The position numbers and the translations under genes were made by a program. The notes below the pieces were generated by a model. That model was not told the origin of the DNA. It did not search any database and worked only from the letters and a program-made list of their open reading frames with translations. 64,000 bases of DNA from Streptomyces sp. NBC_00513 (lineage in GTDB: Bacteria > Actinomycetota > Actinomycetes > Streptomycetales > Streptomycetaceae), in NCBI RefSeq assembly GCF_041431415.1, contig NZ_CP107845.1, positions 7,626,001 to 7,690,000 of the forward strand, given 5' to 3'. This document shows, one piece after another, positions 52,739 to 61,732 of the stretch. Every line of letters begins with the position of its first letter. Within the stretch, counting starts at the first letter, position 1.

Positions 52739-52754
52739 ATGTTTACGTGAACAT
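52739..52754. promoter_or_regulatory. LacI-type operator F, before M4 protease
   Basis: ATGTTTACGTGAACAT matches the consensus at 15 of 16 bases. It lies 169 bases upstream of the protease start, after the GH35 copy 2 gene. Confidence 0.77.
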
Positions 52755-52922
52755 GCCAGACTGAGGTCATCGGGGTCGAGTCATCGTCCATGCCACCGCA
52801 CGCGCAATGTGCGGCAGTTCGATGCCACCCGCGTACAACCCGCTCCGCCCGGACGGACCATGTGGGGTCCGCCTGGACCGCTCAGGCCGACGGCTGTCGG
52901 CCCCTGCGCATCAGGAGTCACG

Positions 52923-55322
52923 TTGAGACGTACCTTCCGTCAAGCGGCCAGGTCGGGCGCGCTGATGACAAGTGCCGCGCTGATCGCGGTCGGCTTGCCC
53001 GCCACCGCCACCGCCACCGCTGTCCCCGGCGCCACGGCGCGGGCCGGCACCGTCGAGGCGCGTGCGGGCGCCATGAACGTTCGGTTGACCGCTGACCAGA
53101 GTGCCGCGCTCCTGGCAGGCGCCGCCGACTGGGGGAGCGTGGCGAAGGCGCTGAGGCTGGGCGAACGTGAGGCGCTCGTACCCAAGTCAGTCTCCAAGGA
53201 TGCCGACGGCACCCTGCACACGCGCTACGACCGCACGTTCGCCGGACTGCCCGTACTCGGAGGCGACCTGGTGGTCCACACCACTCCGGCCGGAGGTGTC
53301 AAGGGCGTCACCAAGGCAAGCTCCGCCACGATCTCCCTCCCCTCCACCACGGCCCGAAAGACAGCGGACTCCGCACGGTCCTTCGCCGAGAGCCAGGCCC
53401 GGACGGACGGCATCAAACCCGCGGAGGTCAAGTCCCCCCGCGAGGTCATCTGGGCGGCCTCCGGTCAGCCCGTTCTGGCCTGGGAGACCGTCGTCGGCGG
53501 CCGTCAGCGGGACGGCGCACCCTCCGAGCTGCACGTCGTCACGGACGCGAACACCGGCGACAAGATCTTTGAGTATCAGGCAGTCATGAACGGCACCGGC
53601 CACGGACAGTACGGCGGGCAGGTCACACTCGGCACCTCGGGCGTCGCCGGGAACCACCTCCTCAAGGACGACACGCGAGGGGGCAACAACACCACCGACC
53701 TGGGCCACTCCGACGACGACGAGGCGGCCGGCACGCTGTTCACCGACGCCGACGACGTCTGGAGCGACGGCAGCCCGGGCAACAACCAGTCAGCCGCAGT
53801 GGACGCCCACTACGGCGCCCAGCTGACCTGGGACTACTTCAAAGACGTCCACGGCCGCAACGGCATCAGGAACGACGGCGTCGCCGCCTCCAGCCGGGTG
53901 CACTACGGGAACGCGTACTCCAACGCGTACTGGTGGGACCACTGCTTCTGCATGACCTACGGTGACGGCGCCTACAACAGCAACCCCCTCACCTCGATCG
54001 ACGTGGCCGCGCACGAGATGTCACACGGAATCACCTCCGCCACCGCGGGCCTGCGCTACAGCGGGGAGTCCGGCGGCCTCAACGAAGCCACCTCCGACAT
54101 CTTCGGCGCCGCGGTCGAGTTCTGGGCGAACAACCCATCCGACCCCGGCGACTACTTCGAGGGCGAGAAGATCAACCTCAACGGCGACGGCACCCCGCTG
54201 CGCTACATGGACAAGCCCTCCAAGGACGGTGACTCGGCCGACCACTGGTACCCGAACATCAACCAGCTCGACGTCCACTACTCCTCGGGACCGGCCAACC
54301 ACTGGTTCTACCTGGCCTCCGAAGGGAGCGGGGCCAAGCTGGTCAACGGCGTGAACTACGACTCGCCGACCTACGACGGCAAACCGGTCAACCCGATCGG
54401 TCGCGAAGCCGCCGCGAAGATCTGGTTCAGAGCGTTGACGACGTACATGACGTCGAGCACCGACTACGCCGCCGCACGCACCGCCACCCTCGAGGCGGCC
54501 GCGGATCTGTACGGGAAGAACGGAGTCGTCTACAACAACGTCGGCAATGCCTGGGCCGCCGTCAACGTCGGACCGCGCATGGCGCAGGGAGTCACCCTGA
54601 CCAACCCCGGCAATCAGGTGTCCATGACCACCGTGCCCGTCGACCTCCAGATCCAGGCCGTCACCAGCCACCCCGGGGCGACGCTCACCTACAAGACCAC
54701 CGCGCTGCCCGCCGGCCTGACCCTCAACTCCTCCACCGGCAAGATCACCGGCACGCCCACCACGGACGGCAACACGACCATCACCCTCACCGTCGAGGAT
54801 TCCGCCGAAGCCCTCGACACGGTCTCGTTCACCTGGCTCGTCTACACACCCGGCAACTGCACCACCACACAACTGCTCGACAACCCGGGCTTCGAGTCGG
54901 GCGCCTCGGCATGGAACACCAACAGCAACCCGTCCCTGATCACCGACGACAACTCCTGGCTCCCTTCGAGAACCGGCTCGTGGAAGGCCCTGCTCGGCGG
55001 CAACGGAAACACGACCACGGAAACCATCACGCAGACCGTCTACGTTCCCTACGGCTGCAAGGCGACGGCCACCTTCTGGCTGAAGGTCGTCACCAATGAG
55101 GAGACCCAAACCGTCCCGTACGACAAGCTGAACGTCCAGGCCAACGGCGTCCCTCTGGCGACGTACTCGAACCTGGACGCGAGCGCCGACTACGTCCGGA
55201 AGACGGTCGACCTCGGTTCCGTCGCCGGCCGGTACGTGACCCTGAAGTTCAGCGCCACGGAGGATCTGGCCGTTCCGACCTACTTCCTCATCGACGACAC
55301 CACACTCACCATGCACCCCTGA
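52923..55322 (+). CDS. Secreted thermolysin-like M4 metalloprotease with C-terminal Ig-like and beta-sandwich domains
   Basis: 799 residues from a TTG start (AGGAG five bases upstream, 52913-52917; the next ATG would shorten the signal peptide). Signal peptide with RRTFRQAARSG, then a fungalysin/thermolysin-type propeptide with PepSY-like part (about 50-225). The M4 domain carries AAHEMSHGIT (zinc His364, His368, Glu365) and GGLNEATSDIFG (third ligand Glu). A putative Ig-like domain (ALPAGLTLNSSTGKITGTP, about 575-635) and a carbohydrate-binding-like sandwich (LLDNPGFESGASAWNT onward) close the protein. Operator F ties its expression to galactan genes. Confidence 0.92.
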   Translation: MRRTFRQAARSGALMTSAALIAVGLPATATATAVPGATARAGTVEARAGAMNVRLTADQSAALLAGAADWGSVAKALRLGEREALVPKSVSKDADGTLHTRYDRTFAGLPVLGGDLVVHTTPAGGVKGVTKASSATISLPSTTARKTADSARSFAESQARTDGIKPAEVKSPREVIWAASGQPVLAWETVVGGRQRDGAPSELHVVTDANTGDKIFEYQAVMNGTGHGQYGGQVTLGTSGVAGNHLLKDDTRGGNNTTDLGHSDDDEAAGTLFTDADDVWSDGSPGNNQSAAVDAHYGAQLTWDYFKDVHGRNGIRNDGVAASSRVHYGNAYSNAYWWDHCFCMTYGDGAYNSNPLTSIDVAAHEMSHGITSATAGLRYSGESGGLNEATSDIFGAAVEFWANNPSDPGDYFEGEKINLNGDGTPLRYMDKPSKDGDSADHWYPNINQLDVHYSSGPANHWFYLASEGSGAKLVNGVNYDSPTYDGKPVNPIGREAAAKIWFRALTTYMTSSTDYAAARTATLEAAADLYGKNGVVYNNVGNAWAAVNVGPRMAQGVTLTNPGNQVSMTTVPVDLQIQAVTSHPGATLTYKTTALPAGLTLNSSTGKITGTPTTDGNTTITLTVEDSAEALDTVSFTWLVYTPGNCTTTQLLDNPGFESGASAWNTNSNPSLITDDNSWLPSRTGSWKALLGGNGNTTTETITQTVYVPYGCKATATFWLKVVTNEETQTVPYDKLNVQANGVPLATYSNLDASADYVRKTVDLGSVAGRYVTLKFSATEDLAVPTYFLIDDTTLTMHP

Positions 55323-55416
55323 ACGTCGCGGACCGCAGGCACAGCCACACCCACCACCGCCGACACCCCGCACTCGCAGGCAAGCCCCCGATCGGCCGTG
55401 TGGACAACGCGACGGG

Positions 55417-56079
55417 TCAGCACGACCCGGACGGGCCCTTCAAGCGGGCGCGTAGTGCGTCGAGGTAGGCCTGCGCCGTCGGGTAGGGGTGGTCCTGGGC
55501 ACCGTGGCGGTGGAGGGTGAACGTTCCCTCGCGGCTCAGGCGCAGGGTGGTGGTGGCCCTGCGGTCCGCGCTCGTTCCGCCGTCGAGGACGGGGGTGTGC
55601 GGGAACATGCCCCGTGCGGCTTCGGCCGAGGCGGCCGGCGGGTGGCCGGTCAGGTTGGCGCTGGAGACGTAGAGCACGGGGAACGGTTCGAGTACGGGGA
55701 GCAGCGGCGACCACCGCGCCCCGAAGAGCAGTGCCCAGCCCTCCTTGCTCGCGGGAGTGAGCCAGCCAGGGTGAGCGTGACCCGGGCGGAGCGGTACGAG
55801 GAGGGTGATCCGTTCTTCCTCCAGCAGCCTCCGGGCCAGCTCCACCCCGCCCGCGTCCAGGTCCATCCCGCGCGCCGACTCGGTGAAGGTGCCGGGGGCG
55901 TGCGTCCACAGGGCGACGGGCTGGTCCGCGGGCCTGCCCTTCGCGGTGTTGACCCCGCGCGGGTCGGTGCCCGCCACCACGTACGTCAGCGGGGCAGGAT
56001 TCGGCAGGACGACGGCCGCCCCGCGTCCCAGCAACCGCCGGGCCGCGCCCTCGTCCACCAGGTCGGTACCGGCGTTCAC
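55417..56079 (-). CDS. YrdC/Sua5-like domain protein
   Basis: 220 residues with the YrdC nucleotide/anion-binding patterns: YVVAGTDPRGVNTAKGRPADQPVALW near residue 40-65 and LYVSSANLTGHPP later. Sua5/YrdC proteins make threonylcarbamoyl-adenylate for tRNA, but this one is coupled to an HMGL-like gene and probably is a specialised relative. The GTG overlaps the stop of the upstream gene (GTGA). No terminal Sua5 domain is present. The true substrate is unknown. Confidence 0.7.
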   Translation of the reverse strand: MNAGTDLVDEGAARRLLGRGAAVVLPNPAPLTYVVAGTDPRGVNTAKGRPADQPVALWTHAPGTFTESARGMDLDAGGVELARRLLEEERITLLVPLRPGHAHPGWLTPASKEGWALLFGARWSPLLPVLEPFPVLYVSSANLTGHPPAASAEAARGMFPHTPVLDGGTSADRRATTTLRLSREGTFTLHRHGAQDHPYPTAQAYLDALRARLKGPSGSC

Positions 56080-57341
56080 CGGGCACCCGCCACCGGGTGC
56101 AGCAGCCCGTCGAGGTAGGCGGCGAAGGCGGCCTCGTCGACCATGGCGCGCCCGGTCCGGAAGGCGACGGTCTTCACCCACCCCATCGCGGCGCGGGCCT
56201 GCGCCGCGTCGAGTGCGTACCCGAGCCGCGCGGCGACGGCGGTGACCACTCGTGCGCTGGCCAGCTGGGTCAGTACGACCCGCGGCTCGATGCCGAGGAG
56301 CCGCTCCGGGTCGAAGGGCTGGAACAGCCCGGGATGCACGAACGGAGTGCCGGTGGAGATGGTTCCCACACCCGTCCCGACGATGGGCGTGGTCACGCTC
56401 AGCGGCACCCCGGTGGCGGCCGACACCATGCGGGCGATCTCCGGCAGGCGCCGCAGGTCGGGTTCGGTCCACCACGGGCCGGCGCCCCCGCCCGACTCCT
56501 CGCTCAGGTCCTCTCCCAGTAACCGCCGCGTCCGATCCGGTCGGTAGGTCAGGAGGAACAGCAACTGCTCGGTGGCGACCATGCCGCTGCGCTCGGCGAT
56601 GCCCAGCCAGGCGCCGGACAACACCCGCACGCCCGCCCTCAGCGCCTCCAGCGAGTTGGCGAGGCCCAGCCCGAGGTCATTGTGAAGATGGGAGGCGAGC
56701 ACCGTGTCCGAGCCGGCCGCCGAGCCGACGGCGGTGAACATCTGCCGTGCCTCCTGCGGAAGTTGGTCCCCGACCGTGTCGGCCAGGACGACCACCCCCG
56801 CTCCGGCCGCGGTCATCTCCGCCGCGTACCGGCCCATCAGCCCGTGGTCGGCCCGCGAGGCGTCCGCGAGGCAGACGTCCACGGCCACCGCGTTGTCCAG
56901 CTCCCGTGCCTCCTTGACCAGCGCCGTACCGGCGGCGAGCGCCTCCGCGGCCCCGGTGTGGGTCATCACCCGGGCCATGGCCTCGGAGGCGGGCACTACC
57001 ACCATCACCCGGGCGTACGCAGTCCCGCGGACCGAGGCGACGGCCTGCCGTACGTCGTCCCGGGTGCCCCGGCACACCGCCGCCACGCTCACCGCGCCCT
57101 CGGCCTCCACGGCGACCCGTCGTACGGCTTCGAACTCCTCGGCGCACACGGCCGGGAACCCGGCGGCGAACACCACGTGGCGCGGTCCGTCCGCGCCGAA
57201 CATCCGCCCCTGTTCCCGTGCCAGCCGCACCCGGAGGTCAGCGCCCATGAGCGTCTTGGCCTGCGCACCGTCGCGCGCCGACTCCTCCCAGAGCACCACC
57301 CGTCCTGCCGAGGCGGACTCCCGGATCAGATCCCTGTCCAT
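56076..57341 (-). CDS. HMGL-like/isopropylmalate synthase family enzyme
   Basis: 421 residues. The N-terminal TIM barrel of the HMG-CoA lyase/LeuA family is shown by LWEESARDGAQAKTLM (metal Asp), VLADTVGDQ and ASHLHNDLGLGLANSL (metal His-x-His). No LeuA allosteric domain is present; the C-terminal part (FDPERLLGIEPRVVLT) is like that of homocitrate synthase-type proteins. Such enzymes condense or cleave acyl-CoA and keto acids. GGGGA lies seven bases before ATG 57341. It forms a two-gene unit with the YrdC-like gene. The pathway is unknown. Confidence 0.75.
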   Translation of the reverse strand: MDRDLIRESASAGRVVLWEESARDGAQAKTLMGADLRVRLAREQGRMFGADGPRHVVFAAGFPAVCAEEFEAVRRVAVEAEGAVSVAAVCRGTRDDVRQAVASVRGTAYARVMVVVPASEAMARVMTHTGAAEALAAGTALVKEARELDNAVAVDVCLADASRADHGLMGRYAAEMTAAGAGVVVLADTVGDQLPQEARQMFTAVGSAAGSDTVLASHLHNDLGLGLANSLEALRAGVRVLSGAWLGIAERSGMVATEQLLFLLTYRPDRTRRLLGEDLSEESGGGAGPWWTEPDLRRLPEIARMVSAATGVPLSVTTPIVGTGVGTISTGTPFVHPGLFQPFDPERLLGIEPRVVLTQLASARVVTAVAARLGYALDAAQARAAMGWVKTVAFRTGRAMVDEAAFAAYLDGLLHPVAGAR

Positions 57342-57600
57342 CACACGTCCCCAGTGCGCCGCGCCCCCACCGGAGGAGGGCGTTCTGTCGGCACTGTAGG
57401 ACGCCCGTCGCCGCCGGCCGCCGAGTATTGCGACCTTGCCCCACGCAGGCCCACCGGGTCTTAAACTGCCAGGTCACGACATCGGCCGTTCCCGGCGCCC
57501 GGGCAGGTCTTCGGTGGACGGACTCCAGGCGACCGGGGGAGAGTGCCGTCGTTCGTTCAACCGCCACCGCCACCGCCACCGCGACCCGGGTGGGCAGTGG

Positions 57601-59817
57601 TCAGGGGCGGTCACCGGTGCCGCCCTCGACGGGTGCGGAGGCCGGGTGTCGGCCGCCGGGTCGAGACGTCCGGTGGGTGTCGCGGATGCTGTCGTGGGCC
57701 GCTGCGGTGATGGCGGCCGCGGTGATGCCGAACTCGGTGTACAAGCGCTCGTAGTCGGCCGAGGCGCCGTAGTGCTCCAGGCTGACGATCCGGCCGGCGT
57801 CGCCGACCACCTCGCGCCAGCCCTGCCCGACGGCCGCTTCCACGCTGACCCGGGCGCGCACGGACGGGGGCAGGACCTGGTCCTGGTAGTCCGGGGGCTG
57901 CGCCGCGAACCATTCCCGGCACGGCATGGACACCACGCGTGCGGCGATGCCGTCCTGCCCCAGGAGTACGCGGGCCGCCAACGCGAGGTGGACCTCGGAG
58001 CCGGTCGCGATCAGGATGACGTCGGGCACGGCCCCGTCCGGCACCTCCGCCAGGACGTACCCGCCTTTCGTCGCCTCCCGCGCGGGTGCGTACTCGCCAC
58101 CGTCGCGGTCCAGGACGGGGAGGTTCTGCCGGCTCAGGATCAGACCGGCCGGCCGGTCGTGGTGTTCGAGGATCGCGCGCCAGCACGCGGTGGTCTCGTT
58201 CGCGTCGGCGGGGCGGACCACGTCCAGGCCGGGGATGGCACGCAGCGCGGCCAGGTGCTCGACGGGCTGGTGGGTGGGGCCGTCCTCGCCCAGGCCGATG
58301 GAGTCGTGGGTCCACACGTAGGTGGCCGGCAGCTTCATCAGCGCGGCCAGGCGCACGGCGGGGCGCATGTAGTCGGAGAAGGTCAGGAAGGTGCCGCCGT
58401 AGGGGCGGGTGAGACTCTGCAGCGCGATGCCGTTGAGGATGGCGCCCATGGCGTGCTCGCGGATGCCGAAGTGCAGGGTGCGCCCGTACGGGCCGCCCTT
58501 CCAGTCCTTGGTCTGGCGGTCGGACGGGACGAAGGACGGTTCCCCGTCCATGGTGGTGTTGTTGCTCCCGGCGAGGTCAGCGGAGCCGCCCCACAGCTCG
58601 GGAAGGACGGGCGCCAGCGCGCTGAGAACCTCACCCGAGGCGGCTCGGGTCGCCATTCCCTTCTCGTCGGCGGGGAAGAGGGGCAGTGCGTCCGTCCAGC
58701 CCTCGGGCAAGCGCTGTTCCCGCAAGCGGTCCAGCAGGGCCGCGCGTCGCGGATGAGCGGTCCGCCAGGCCGCGTAGGCCTCGTCCCACACGGCGTGTGC
58801 CCGCCGGCCGCGATCGGCGACCTCCCGGGCCCGGGCCAGAACCGCTTCCTCGACGGCGAACCGCACGTGGGGGTCGAAGCCCAGCAGCTTCTTCGTGGCG
58901 GCGATCTCGTCCTCGCCCAGCGCGGAGCCGTGCGCCTTGCCGGTGTTCTGTTTGGTGGGGGCCGGCCAGCCGATCAGGGTGCGCAGCATGATCAGGGAGG
59001 GGCGGCCGGTCTCCTCTCGGGCGGCGTGAACCGCTTCCAGGAGCGCGTCGACGTCTTCGACGTACTCTCCGGTGACCGTCCAGTCGACGGTCTGCACGTG
59101 CCAGCCGTAGGCCGCGTAGCGGGCCGGGACGTCCTCACTGAAGGAGACGTCGGTGTCGTCCTCGATCGAGATGTGGTTCGAGTCGTAGAACACGGTGAGA
59201 TGGCCGAGTTCCTGATGGCCGGCCAGGGAAGAGGCTTCCGAGGTGACGCCTTCCATCATGTCGCCGTCGGAGGCGATGACGTAGACGTGGTGGTCGAAGG
59301 GGCTGGTGCCCGGTTCGGCGTCGGGGTCGAGGAGTCCGCGTTCGCGGCGGGCGGCCATCGCCATGCCGACCGCGGCGGCCAGGCCCTGTCCGAGCGGCCC
59401 GGTGGTGATCTCCACGCCGGGGGTGTGCCGGTGCTCCGGATGGCCGGGGGTGACCGAGCCCCACGTCCGGTACGCCTCCAGATCCGACAGCTCCAGGCCG
59501 TAGCCGGCCAGGTAGAGCTGGATGTAGAGGGTGAGGCTGGAGTGGCCGCAGGACAGGACGAAGCGGTCGCGTCCCAGCCACTGGTCATCGTCAGGGTCGT
59601 GCCGCATGACGTTCTGGAACAGCAGGTACGCCAGTGGGGCCAGGCTCATCGCCGTGCCCGGGTGTCCGTTGCCGACCTTCTGCACGGCGTCGGCCGCCAG
59701 CAGCCGCACGGTGTCGACCGCTCGTACGTCGACCTCGTCCCACCCCGCACGCTCCGCCACCGGACTGGAGGCCGACCGGTCGCGCCGGGTCGTCCCGCCT
59801 GACGGTTCGTTCGTCAT
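57601..59817 (-). CDS. tkt: Transketolase
   Basis: 738 residues, slightly longer than usual because of a roughly 30-residue N-terminal and a short C-terminal extension. ThDP-binding motif [10 protein letters not shown]...N (SNHISIEDD), the [17 protein letters not shown] and [14 protein letters not shown] substrate loops, and the pyrimidine-domain Glu in [10 protein letters not shown] are in place. It transfers two-carbon ketol units in the pentose phosphate pathway. AAGGAG five bases upstream fixes ATG 59817. It stands without transaldolase or G6PDH genes, so it may be an extra copy. The amphi-Trp gene lies upstream on the same strand. Confidence 0.95.
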   Translation of the reverse strand: MTNEPSGGTTRRDRSASSPVAERAGWDEVDVRAVDTVRLLAADAVQKVGNGHPGTAMSLAPLAYLLFQNVMRHDPDDDQWLGRDRFVLSCGHSSLTLYIQLYLAGYGLELSDLEAYRTWGSVTPGHPEHRHTPGVEITTGPLGQGLAAAVGMAMAARRERGLLDPDAEPGTSPFDHHVYVIASDGDMMEGVTSEASSLAGHQELGHLTVFYDSNHISIEDDTDVSFSEDVPARYAAYGWHVQTVDWTVTGEYVEDVDALLEAVHAAREETGRPSLIMLRTLIGWPAPTKQNTGKAHGSALGEDEIAATKKLLGFDPHVRFAVEEAVLARAREVADRGRRAHAVWDEAYAAWRTAHPRRAALLDRLREQRLPEGWTDALPLFPADEKGMATRAASGEVLSALAPVLPELWGGSADLAGSNNTTMDGEPSFVPSDRQTKDWKGGPYGRTLHFGIREHAMGAILNGIALQSLTRPYGGTFLTFSDYMRPAVRLAALMKLPATYVWTHDSIGLGEDGPTHQPVEHLAALRAIPGLDVVRPADANETTACWRAILEHHDRPAGLILSRQNLPVLDRDGGEYAPAREATKGGYVLAEVPDGAVPDVILIATGSEVHLALAARVLLGQDGIAARVVSMPCREWFAAQPPDYQDQVLPPSVRARVSVEAAVGQGWREVVGDAGRIVSLEHYGASADYERLYTEFGITAAAITAAAHDSIRDTHRTSRPGGRHPASAPVEGGTGDRP

Positions 59818-59948
59818 CTCTGCTCCTTCGTACCGCGGCGGCAAGCTCGATTCCGGACGTCAGTCCCGATCCCGGGTACGAAGGGGTGTCCGGAGGCGTA
59901 CGCCCGGCCGCGTACGCGCGGCGCGGGATCCGCCGGGGGCGGTGCGGC

Positions 59949-60317
59949 TCACGGCGTCTTCGGGGCGGGTCGCTTGGCGTTCTTGCCGCCGGTGGCCGTG
60001 CTGCTCGGGCCGGCCTTGGCGGTGGGCGTGGTCTTTCGCCTCGGGGCCTTCGCCGGGGCGGCGGCCACCTGCGACGGTGCCTTCCGGCTCCGTGAGGTCG
60101 GCCATTTGAACTCGATCTCCAGCTCGATCTCCCCGTCGCCGATCTCGATCTCGATCTCGCTGCGAAGGTCGTCGGGGATCCGCAGGCTCAGTGTTCCGGC
60201 GCCGAGTTCCAGGTCGACCTCCCCGCCCTTCCTCAGCGCGGTCGCGAGGGCCGTGAGCTGGTCAGCCGCCTCCAGCCGTGACAGCGAGCGCTTCTGCTCA
60301 AACTTGAGATCCGACAT
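59949..60317 (-). CDS. Amphi-Trp domain protein with basic Ala/Lys-rich tail
   Basis: 122 residues. Residues 1-72 are the amphi-Trp domain (FEQKRSLSRLEAADQLTALATALRKGG, LELGAGTLSLRIPDDL, EIEIEIGDGEIELEIEFKW). The rest is a Lys/Pro/Ala tail like histone H1 tails. GGAAGGAAAC before the ATG sets the start. Function of the domain is not known; the basic tail suggests nucleic-acid contact (inference). Confidence 0.8.
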   Translation of the reverse strand: MSDLKFEQKRSLSRLEAADQLTALATALRKGGEVDLELGAGTLSLRIPDDLRSEIEIEIGDGEIELEIEFKWPTSRSRKAPSQVAAAPAKAPRRKTTPTAKAGPSSTATGGKNAKRPAPKTP

Positions 60318-60696
60318 GTTTCCTTCCAATCCTGGACAGCCAGTGCATACCGTCCATTCTGAGGTCATATGTCGGATCGGACATCCTCATGATTGATCGA
60401 GTGCGATGCCGCCGTTTGGGGTGCGCGCCGGGGGTCAGCCACCGGCTCCGCAACCTCCCCGGCCCCGACGGCATCATCGTCGCCTTGGCGGAACAGATTG
60501 TCGGGACACGGCCACCGGGAGCCCTGCCCGACCTGCACGGGCGCTCTGAATCGCCACCCGTACCGCGCCGGGGCCGTCGGAAGGGCGGGGCATGTCGCGG
60601 TGGAGTTCCGGCATGATTCGGACCTCGCGGACCTCGGGTAGAGGAACCCGAGGCAGGCGGAGAGGTCGTGTCCACCGCCGGCGGTCTACGCTCGGC
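60318..60696. other. Divergent gap, no gene seen
   Basis: It holds the promoter of the amphi-Trp gene near 60330-60400 (AT-richer, with TGTC-N6-GACA at about 60372-60387). TACGCT at 60687-60692 could be the -10 of a leaderless transcript for the next gene. No hairpin of note. Confidence 0.4.
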
Positions 60697-61017
60697 ATGG
60701 TGACGGACAACGAGATCCAACTCAAAGCCATCGCCGCTCTCACGGCCCTGCGGTCCGGGGCCGACACCGATTTCGTCTCGGGCCTGCTGGCGGATGTAGT
60801 TCCCACGCAGTTCCTCGTCCCCGCCGGGGCCGGTCCGGAAGAGACGGGGCTCGCCGTACTGGAACAGGTGTCCCAGCCCTTCAACGCGCTGGTCACCGGA
60901 TTCATCCTGGCCTTCCAGGCGGTCGCCGACGCCCATGACGACACCGATCCCGAGAACCCCACCGAGGAACTCCTCCAGAACCTCGCCCTCACCCTCGCCC
61001 TCGACGACACCGACTGA
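60697..61017 (+). CDS. Small acidic protein of unknown function, possibly leaderless mRNA
   Basis: 106 residues: helix-rich (NEIQLKAIAALTALRSGADTDFVSGLLADVV) with an acidic C terminus (HDDTDPENPTEELLQNLALTLALDDTD). No signal peptide and no domain known to me. Codon bias is good. There is no ribosome binding site before ATG 60697 or GTG 60700, but a TACGCT box ends five bases upstream, so transcription may start at the start codon. Confidence 0.6.
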   Translation: MVTDNEIQLKAIAALTALRSGADTDFVSGLLADVVPTQFLVPAGAGPEETGLAVLEQVSQPFNALVTGFILAFQAVADAHDDTDPENPTEELLQNLALTLALDDTD

Positions 61018-61026
61018 GAACGAGCC

Positions 61027-61055
61027 CGGTCGCCGGGCGTGAGGCCGGGCGACCG
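61027..61055. terminator. Bidirectional terminator
   Basis: CGGTCGCC (61027-61034) pairs with GGCGACCG (61048-61055), with additional GG/CC pairs inside, between convergent genes. Confidence 0.65.
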
Positions 61056-61150
61056 AGATGGTCATCCGGCCTCTCCCTTCCCGGCCCCGGGGCGCGTCGG
61101 CGCCGGTATCGGAAAGCCCGGAGCGGTTGGCGGGCGCGCGGTCGGCCCGC

Positions 61151-61627
61151 TCAGCGCTCGGCAGCCGGGACGAGGCCCGGGGCGAGCCTGTACGACACGG
61201 CTTCCATGAGCGGCTTGCGCCTGGTGTTGTGGAACGCGGCGATCCGCCACTGTCCGTCCGCTTCGAGGACGACGGTGTACGTCTGCACCTTGCCCGGCTT
61301 CCGCGGTCGCTCGCCCTTGTACGTGTCTCCTCGCCCGGTGGCGACCGCCGTGCCGGCTCCGTGGAAGCGGATGTCGAGCATCTCGTCGGCCAGTCGGGTT
61401 CCTTTGAGGAAACCGGCGAAGAGTGTGCGGTGGCTCCCCACGATGTCTCGTCGTCCTCGGTAGAGGGTGCCGATGTAGGTGGTGTACGAGGCGTCCTCGG
61501 TGAAGAGCGCGCCGTACGCCTCCGCGTCGTGACGCTCCCATGCGGCGACGAGCCGGGCCGGCACCTTTCGGATTCCAGCCGCAGCTTGAAGCGGGCGCGC
61601 GGTCAAGGTGTGGAGCCGCCCTCGCAC
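61151..61627 (-). CDS. SnoaL/SgcJ-like NTF2-fold protein
   Basis: 158 residues from GTG 61627; GTG 61564 would give a more usual N terminus of the fold (VPARLVAAWERHDAEAYGALF). The NTF2-like cone fold of the SgcJ/EcaC group is seen in AWERHDAEAYGALFTEDASY, GRRDIVGSHRTLF and DGQWRIAAFHNTR. Members are often small accessory enzymes or of unknown role. No clear ribosome binding site supports either start. Confidence 0.7.
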   Translation of the reverse strand: MRGRLHTLTARPLQAAAGIRKVPARLVAAWERHDAEAYGALFTEDASYTTYIGTLYRGRRDIVGSHRTLFAGFLKGTRLADEMLDIRFHGAGTAVATGRGDTYKGERPRKPGKVQTYTVVLEADGQWRIAAFHNTRRKPLMEAVSYRLAPGLVPAAER

Positions 61628-61732
61628 CTGCTCGGGGGCCGCACACCAGGCACACGCCCCCGCCGGGCCGGCGGCGCCGTTCCCGCACCCGTCGCGACTC
61701 TCGCCGGACCCCGGGATCGGAGGCTCAGAGGC

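Noticed and set aside
57555..57585. GCCACC hexamer repeat
   Set aside because: About four short units in a GC-rich gap; no sign of function.
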